Assembly (NCBI GenBank): GCA_017515945.1
Contig: JAFWDX010000120.1
Span: 1-7,737 of the forward strand
Source: Blautia sp.
GTDB taxonomy: Bacteria > Bacillota > Clostridia > Lachnospirales > Lachnospiraceae
Length of the DNA stretch: 7,737 nucleotides
Direction: 5' to 3'
Part shown: in pieces, positions 1-5,300 of the stretch
Layout of the letters: the number at the start of each line of letters is the position of its first letter
Numbering within the stretch: the stretch's first letter is position 1
Translations under genes and position numbers: made by a program
Notes under the pieces: model-generated
Databases searched by the model: none
What the model was told of the DNA's origin: nothing
Seen by the model: the letters and a program-made list of their open reading frames with translations, nothing else

Positions 1-22
1 GACTCACACGCATGTGCGAGTC
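1..22 (-). terminator. Edge hairpin, possible terminator or intergenic repeat stem
   Basis: On the minus strand the last 22 bases of the window fold into a stem of nine pairs, GACTCGCAC with GTGTGAGTC, around the loop ATGC. All pairs are Watson-Crick except one G-U. It lies 68 bases after the stop of the substrate-binding protein gene, where a transcript terminator would be expected. The bases that would show a U-tract lie beyond the window. The preceding bases (GGTTCCTT on the minus strand) could also pair if the outside sequence continues the symmetry. An intergenic palindromic repeat is therefore an equally good reading. Confidence 0.45.
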
Positions 23-25
23 AAG

Positions 26-88
26 GAACCTGTCCCCATGACTCGCCCATGAACGCTGTTCACAGAATGTTTGGAGGGCCTGACCCCA
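26..88 (-). repeat. Two TGGGG-CAGG direct repeats, 50 bp apart
   Basis: Minus-strand TGGGGTCAGGCCC (88 to 76) and TGGGGACAGGTTC (38 to 26) match at 10 of 13 positions with a 50-bp offset. The first begins two bases after the stop codon of the substrate-binding protein gene; the second leads directly into the edge hairpin. Between them lies a small hairpin at 50-62 (TGAAC, loop GCT, GTTCA on the plus strand). No reading frame or promoter is visible in this 89-base stretch. My impression is that such modules are dispersed in Lachnospiraceae intergenic regions, but that cannot be verified here. Confidence 0.45.
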
Positions 89-89
89 G

Positions 90-1994
90 TCACGGATCTC
101 CCGGATCCGAAAGGTAAGCGTGGATGACAGCCTGGCCCCAGTTCAGGCTGGATGTGATATTATAGTCCTGAAGCTCTCTGGTAAAAAAGTCAAAATAAGC
201 GTTGGAATACACCGGGATCATGGGAAGCAGCTCCGTAAAGCGTTCCTGAAAAGCCAGCCATTTCCTGCAGTAGCCCTCTACATCTCCCGGCTTGGTCCGG
301 CGCAGCTGTACGGCCAGCTCATACAGCCGGTCGTCCGAAAGAGCTGTGGTATTGTACTGTCTGATCCCTTTTTCAGTACCCGTGTCCGGCTTAAAGCTTT
401 CGGAAGGATCAAACACGATATCAAAGTTGGAGGCCAGATAGATCATCTGGCAGCTGCGCTCTTTTCTCCGATAGTAAAGGTCCAGCACTTCATCCATGGG
501 AAGGGTCCTGATCGTCAGACGCACGCCGGCTTTGGCCAGGTGTGCGCCAAAGACCGTATCCAGGCAGGACACGACTGTATTGCCTTCCGGGATCACCAGG
601 GTCAGCTCCAGCGGCACGTACCTGTCCTTCTGTTTTTTGCACCGGACATCGTCCCTGGTCCCGTCAAAGCGTTCGCCCTCCTCGTTCCAGATCCATCCGT
701 CCTGCTCCAGCAGTTCCGACGCCTTTTCCACATCCAGGTCATAGACCGTCAGATCATCCAGTTCCTGCTGCATCAGCTTGTACATCCACTGGCCGATCCC
801 GTAGCATCCGTCCGCGCGCAGACCGTATCCGCCTACGTATTCATCCACGAGCGCGTCTTTGTCAAGACAGCAGGCGACAGCCTGCCTGACCCTGATACTG
901 TCCACAGGCTCCTGCTCACAGCAGAAGCTGAAAAAGCTCAGCCCGTTCCGCGGATAACTGCTCATGGAAAAGCCACCCGCGGCTGTAGTCAGACTTTTCT
1001 GCTGCTGCGCGGCTTTGAGCTTTCCCTGAACCAGGTCCGTTCCTTTCCGGATCACATCGGCATTGACACACCTGCTGATCAGCCCCACTTCTCCTTTTGC
1101 GAGGGCATCAACCAGTTTTTCACCGGGCATGGTCTTATACGTCAGGTGATCGATGGAGGGACGCTCGCCGCGTGAATTGCCTTTATAATATGGATTGATC
1201 TCAAATTCGGCTGTCTCTCCATCAAAGGACAACAGACGGTATGGACCGCTGGTCACGGACGGATGGGAAAGATAACCTGTATCCCCGTCCAGAATGGTCC
1301 TGCGCAGAAGTTCTTCCGTGAACAGAGGCTTTCCGAGGGTTTCATCCTCATTGGTAATATAAACGCCTTCTCCTTCGTCTGCCACACGACAGCCCGGAGC
1401 GATCACATCGATCGGAACCGGTGTGCAGTCCAGCAGCTCCAGCTCATAAAAATACGGCAGATATTCATGGCTGACCGTGACGGATAAGGTATGGGTGTCC
1501 AGGAGCCTCACACCGGTCAGACAGGGCGTCTCTCCCTCCATATAAGAACGGCAGCCTTTGATATATTCCGGATTTTTTGATCCGGCGCCAAGCCCTGCCA
1601 TCTCAGGAGAAACACTGAGCAGGAAAGAAAACACATAATCCTCTGCCGTGATGGGCGTGCCGTCGCAGTAAAACAGGTCCTGACAGATCGTCAGTACATA
1701 TGTCCTGTCCTCCCGGCTGTCTTCGGTGACTGCGGCACCGCTGACCACGGACGGATCAAATCTGAAAACACCTTCCGCAGCATCCCATTCCACCAGGTCA
1801 TAACCATGCAGAAGTGTACGGACATCCAGATCAGTGACTGAATTTCCCCACATCTGCGTAAAGAAATTTCCGTCGAAAGGGGTCGTCGTGCCAACCGTCA
1901 GTTCCTGTGACAGCGGATCCGCTGCCGCCCTGCCCGTATCGGGAGCGATCAGAGCAAGCAGCAGCGCGAGGAATATGCCTGTTTTTCCTTTCAT
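90..1994 (-). CDS. Extracellular solute-binding protein, SBP_bac_5 family (oligopeptide ABC transporter type)
   Basis: This 634-residue exported protein resembles the peptide-binding subunits (OppA/DppA type) of ABC importers. A signal peptide is clear: MKGK, a hydrophobic run of about 13 residues, then an AAA-D cleavage site near residue 25. The hallmark block YCDGTPITAEDYVFSF lies near residues 109-125, followed by SGPYRLLSFD near 249-258, INPYYKG near 266-272 and the lobe-crossing VRQAVACCLDKDALV near 369-383. It is longer than the usual 500-560 residues, with extra sequence before the SGPYR block. The ATG at 1994 was chosen because AAGGGGG stands six bases upstream and the signal peptide begins there. 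An in-frame TTG at 2075 would add 27 charged residues before the signal. Oddly, there is no lipobox cysteine, although Gram-positive binding proteins are normally lipoproteins, and the mature part has 16 cysteines. The gene lies 94 bases after the giant surface protein gene and is probably co-transcribed. Family confidence is high; the substrate is unknown. Confidence 0.9.
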   Translation of the reverse strand: MKGKTGIFLALLLALIAPDTGRAAADPLSQELTVGTTTPFDGNFFTQMWGNSVTDLDVRTLLHGYDLVEWDAAEGVFRFDPSVVSGAAVTEDSREDRTYVLTICQDLFYCDGTPITAEDYVFSFLLSVSPEMAGLGAGSKNPEYIKGCRSYMEGETPCLTGVRLLDTHTLSVTVSHEYLPYFYELELLDCTPVPIDVIAPGCRVADEGEGVYITNEDETLGKPLFTEELLRRTILDGDTGYLSHPSVTSGPYRLLSFDGETAEFEINPYYKGNSRGERPSIDHLTYKTMPGEKLVDALAKGEVGLISRCVNADVIRKGTDLVQGKLKAAQQQKSLTTAAGGFSMSSYPRNGLSFFSFCCEQEPVDSIRVRQAVACCLDKDALVDEYVGGYGLRADGCYGIGQWMYKLMQQELDDLTVYDLDVEKASELLEQDGWIWNEEGERFDGTRDDVRCKKQKDRYVPLELTLVIPEGNTVVSCLDTVFGAHLAKAGVRLTIRTLPMDEVLDLYYRRKERSCQMIYLASNFDIVFDPSESFKPDTGTEKGIRQYNTTALSDDRLYELAVQLRRTKPGDVEGYCRKWLAFQERFTELLPMIPVYSNAYFDFFTRELQDYNITSSLNWGQAVIHAYLSDPGDP

Positions 1995-2000
1995 ACTTTT

Positions 2001-2007
2001 CCCCCTT
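2001..2007 (-). promoter_or_regulatory. Ribosome binding site deciding the binding-protein start
   Basis: Minus-strand AAGGGGG lies six bases before the ATG at 1994, an optimal spacing for a Shine-Dalgarno sequence. It directly precedes a codon that begins a typical signal peptide. Competing in-frame starts have poorer support: the ATG at 2027 has AAGGAG only three bases away, the GTG at 2063 has AAGGA five bases away, and the TTG at 2075 has none. Starting at any of these would put a charged stretch ahead of the signal sequence. Confidence 0.75.
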
Positions 2008-2077
2008 ATCCGTAACTGTTCAGTCATAATCTCCTTCACAGTTCTTCGTAACTGTTCAGTCACAAGTTCCTTCAAGG
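2006..2077 (-). repeat. 36-bp imperfect tandem repeat between the two genes
   Basis: On the minus strand, copy 1 (2077 to 2042) and copy 2 (2041 to 2006) match at 29 of 36 positions. The shared core is TGACTGAACAGTTACG (2062-2047 and 2026-2011), containing the dyad ACTG-AA-CAGT. Each copy also has a Shine-Dalgarno-like AAGGA followed within a few bases by GTG or ATG. The repeat is in frame with the downstream gene, encoding a doubled TEQLR motif if read through. The two copies nearly fill the 94-base intergenic gap. This could be a duplicated operator, a leader with translation starts, or a dispersed intergenic repeat. No terminator with a U-run and no convincing promoter is visible in the gap. 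Confidence 0.7.
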
Positions 2078-2088
2078 TACCGTTATTC

Positions 2089-2361
2089 TTATTCTATGCA
2101 TTCGCCTGCATTCAGGCTGACACTGCCGACTCCCAGCGGGACCTCATAATCCGTGATCACGACAGCGTCCGCCGCCGCACGGACCGTCGACAACGAAACA
2201 TTGCCTGTCTGTCCGGAGACCGTGGAAGCAGCCACAGGCACGACCACCACAGCAGCCGGATCCGAGCCTGTGCCTGTCCCATCCGTGTTGTTCGTGGGAT
2301 TCACCGGGTCTGCGGGTTCATCCCCAGGCTGCCATGGGTCAGGCTGCGGCCGGGTGGATGA
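2089..2361 (-). other. Anchorless C-terminal tail of the giant protein
   Basis: Residues 1780-1869 are a Pro/Asp/Gly/Thr-rich linker, a short VVVVPVAA segment, and an end reading VITDYEVPLG and then GSVSLNAGECIE. A sorting signal would need LPXTG, about 20 hydrophobic residues and a basic end; none is present. The short V/A stretch is too short and too far from the end to be a standard anchor. The EVPLG block resembles an E-x-P-L motif that I associate with tails of Lachnospiraceae surface proteins, which is recollection only. Confidence 0.6.
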
Positions 2362-5300
2362 ATCAACGGTATAAAACACCGTGATCTGTGTGTTTCTCGA
2401 GGGCATCTGCCCCGCCACCGTTGCCTGAGAAGGCCTGTAGCCGGCCAGCACAGGAGAGGCAACCGAATACTCCTGTCCCGTCTCGAGAACTGCTTTATAA
2501 GGCGGGGCTGCCTGCCTCCCGTCGGCAAATACATAAAATATTTCCAGTGTATATTTCTCTTTGGTATAGAATACTTTAACCGTTTTGTCTTCCGTCAGCG
2601 TGCCCCAGACTACAGCCTTATCCGGCACATACCCCGGGATTGGCGGGGAGACCACACGATACGCGTCGCCGTATTCATATGTACCGCTGTAGGTGTCCAT
2701 CAGCTCACCATCCCGATAGTAGCGGATCCGCAGCCGAAGCCTGTCACCTGTCGGCTTTTCCGCCTCTGAATGTCCGCCGGGGGTATCGTCAGCTTCCTCG
2801 ACTTTTCTGCCGACGGCGTAAGCATTATTGTAGATCAGCCCGCGGATCACATCCTGCCTGGTCACCACATATCTGGTCACAAAGGTACGGCTTTCACCAG
2901 GTTCAAGAACCTGTATCAGCTCATAGAAATCCGTCAGTTCATCCACAACCTCAACATTCGAATATGGGACATTGCCGTCATTGGATACGGTGATCGCATA
3001 CTCGACGGTTTCGTCCTCATGAACGACGCCTTTCGTCAGAACCTCCTTGGCGACATTGAGCGTGAGATCAATATCCTCCAGCTCCGCTCCGATCTCGCCC
3101 ACGCCCTCCGGCGTCTTTATATCCAGGCCCTCCGGTCTGGGAATCGGATCACCTGCAGCCAGTGCATGATTGACCAGCGTGCCGGCCAGAATGTCGTCAC
3201 TCGTTACTGTATACTCCGTTACGTAGTTCCTGGTCTCACCGACGTGCAGCACATCGATAAATTCGTTGAGTCCGGTCAGCGCGTCACTCACCTTGACGTT
3301 CTCATAGTCCACATTACCCATATTGCCGACTACGATCTCATAATAAATGGTATCCCCCAGTCCGAAGGGATGATCCGGATCCGCGTTCAGGATCCGTTTG
3401 CTCACCTGCAGCTCTGTATTGAGGTCGATGATGGAAATCTCCACCGTAATCCTTGTCTGTACAGGGATCGGTCTGGTCGTAACAGCAGGATCATCTATAT
3501 CATCGGCTTTGACGGTGATGATATTGTGCACAGAGCCGTTGATCACATCCTCCATGGAAACCGTATAGACACCCTGGATAAAGACGACATCTCCCTCAGA
3601 GAGATATTCGATTTCCTCCAGTCTGCCCGAGATGGTATCCTCCACCACGATGTTCGTCAGCGGCACATTGCCGAAATTCACGACCATGATCTCATATTCC
3701 ACCTGGTCCCCCGGCGAATAAAACTCTTTGCCCGACAGAACCTCCGCATTGACGGCAAGCGGACGATAGTTGTCCGGATCCGGAATGAGCGGCGCCGGTG
3801 CCGGCGTCGGTCCCGGTGTCGGTGTCGGCTCCGGTGCGGGCAGTACGGTCAGCGTTCCATACACAGGATAGATCATGTAGTTCTCAGACTGTGTTCCGTC
3901 ACGGAAGGTATACGTAAACACATTGTCCTGCTCCCCGGGCTGTGTAATACTGCCGGTCACCTCTGCAAGGATGCCTTCACCCTCTGCAAAGCCATCTCCG
4001 CTTACTGATATTCCACCCGCGGTGAGCGCTTCTCCGTCATATACTTTTTCGGCGCTTTCACTTGTGAGCACCACTTCCCTGGGTCTTATGATCAGTGTAC
4101 CCGGAACGACCCTCACATTTGCATACTGATCCTCACCAGACAGGTTCCATGTGAGGGTATTATTATGAGCCGCCGAATCATCGGTGTTCACAGCCAGACC
4201 CTGGCTTTGTACGGTCAGCTCATCTCCTGCAGGAAGGACAAAACGGATACCGTCAGAACCGGCTGTGCCCTCAAGTCTCTGCCCGCCGTATGTCACGCTC
4301 ACACCCGCGGCGGTATGCGGCAGGCCGTCATAAAGCCAGCTGCCGTCATCTGAGCGGATGATCAGCTCATGTGTGTCCTGCGTCACGATAAGCGTACCGT
4401 ATACAGGTGTGATCTCATAATTCTCCGCCCGGGTACCATCCTGCATCTCCCAGGTGAAACGGTTATTTCCCTTCTCACCGCCGACAAAGGTCTGACTGCC
4501 TGTGACATTGATGTGGACGCCCTCTCCATCGACAAATCCGTCTCCGGAGACAGTCGTCTTGTGCTCTGTGAGTGGCGTACCGTTGTATTCCCGGCTCGCC
4601 GAGCCGCTCGTGAGGATCACGTTGCGCGGCGTAACCTCCAGACTCCCGAAAACGGTCGTGACCGATTCATAGCTGTCCCTGTTGGACAAGGTATAGGAAA
4701 ACCGGTTGTTGCCCATGCCGCTGTCCGCCACATCCGTCACAGACGCAGGCTCCGTGATGGTCAGGGTATCACCGGTAGGCAGCGTAAAGGTCTGTCCGCT
4801 CTCATCACCCATGACAACAGTCTCACCGTACGTGACCTGGTATACCGGCATCGTATGGGGCTGACCGTCATACACCCAGGTCCCGCTGCCCGAACTGATC
4901 AGCAGATTCTCCTCGCTGACTGTAACGGTCAATGTCCCCTCGGTCATGGTGATGTGATAATTTTCAGCCTTTGTGCCCTCCGTAAAACTGTAAGTAAATG
5001 TATTGGCACTGCTGCCCGGCTGCGTCTGGCTTCCCGTCATCTCACAGACGATTCCCTCGCCGTCCGCAAAACCGTCTCCTTCCCAGGTCACACCGGCAGC
5101 CGTCAGCGGCTGCCCGTCGTATGCCCGTACAGCCGATGCGCTTGTCAGGATCAGTGTCCGCGCATTGATCAGGAGCGTTCCTTCGGAACGAGAAATGGTG
5201 AACTGCCCGGTCACATCGTTCCCGTATGCATCTCTGACAACCGGATCACCCACGATCTCGTTTACGTAGACACCCGCGTCCGTCCCGACAGTCCCGGCAT

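Noticed and set aside
2073..2075. TTG start for the binding protein giving 661 residues
   Set aside because: It has no Shine-Dalgarno sequence, would place 27 charged residues before the signal peptide, and runs through the tandem repeat. The ATG at 1994 has AAGGGGG at ideal spacing.
1995..2088. A promoter in the intergenic gap (GATTAT as a -10 box)
   Set aside because: GATTAT matches the consensus at only four of six positions, and no TTGACA-like box lies 16-18 bases upstream of it. The match is not above chance.
2770..4008. Plus-strand open frame of 412 codons opposite the DUF11-type region
   Set aside because: It is antisense to three recognisable DUF11/DUF7507 repeats, and its translation has no family resemblance. 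The same applies to the plus-strand frames at 120-1175 and 5980-6978.
4768..4782. LPTGD at residues 973-977, resembling a sortase motif
   Set aside because: It is internal, nearly 900 residues from the end, with no hydrophobic segment after it. The same place in unit 7 reads LPAGD, so it is part of the repeat fold.
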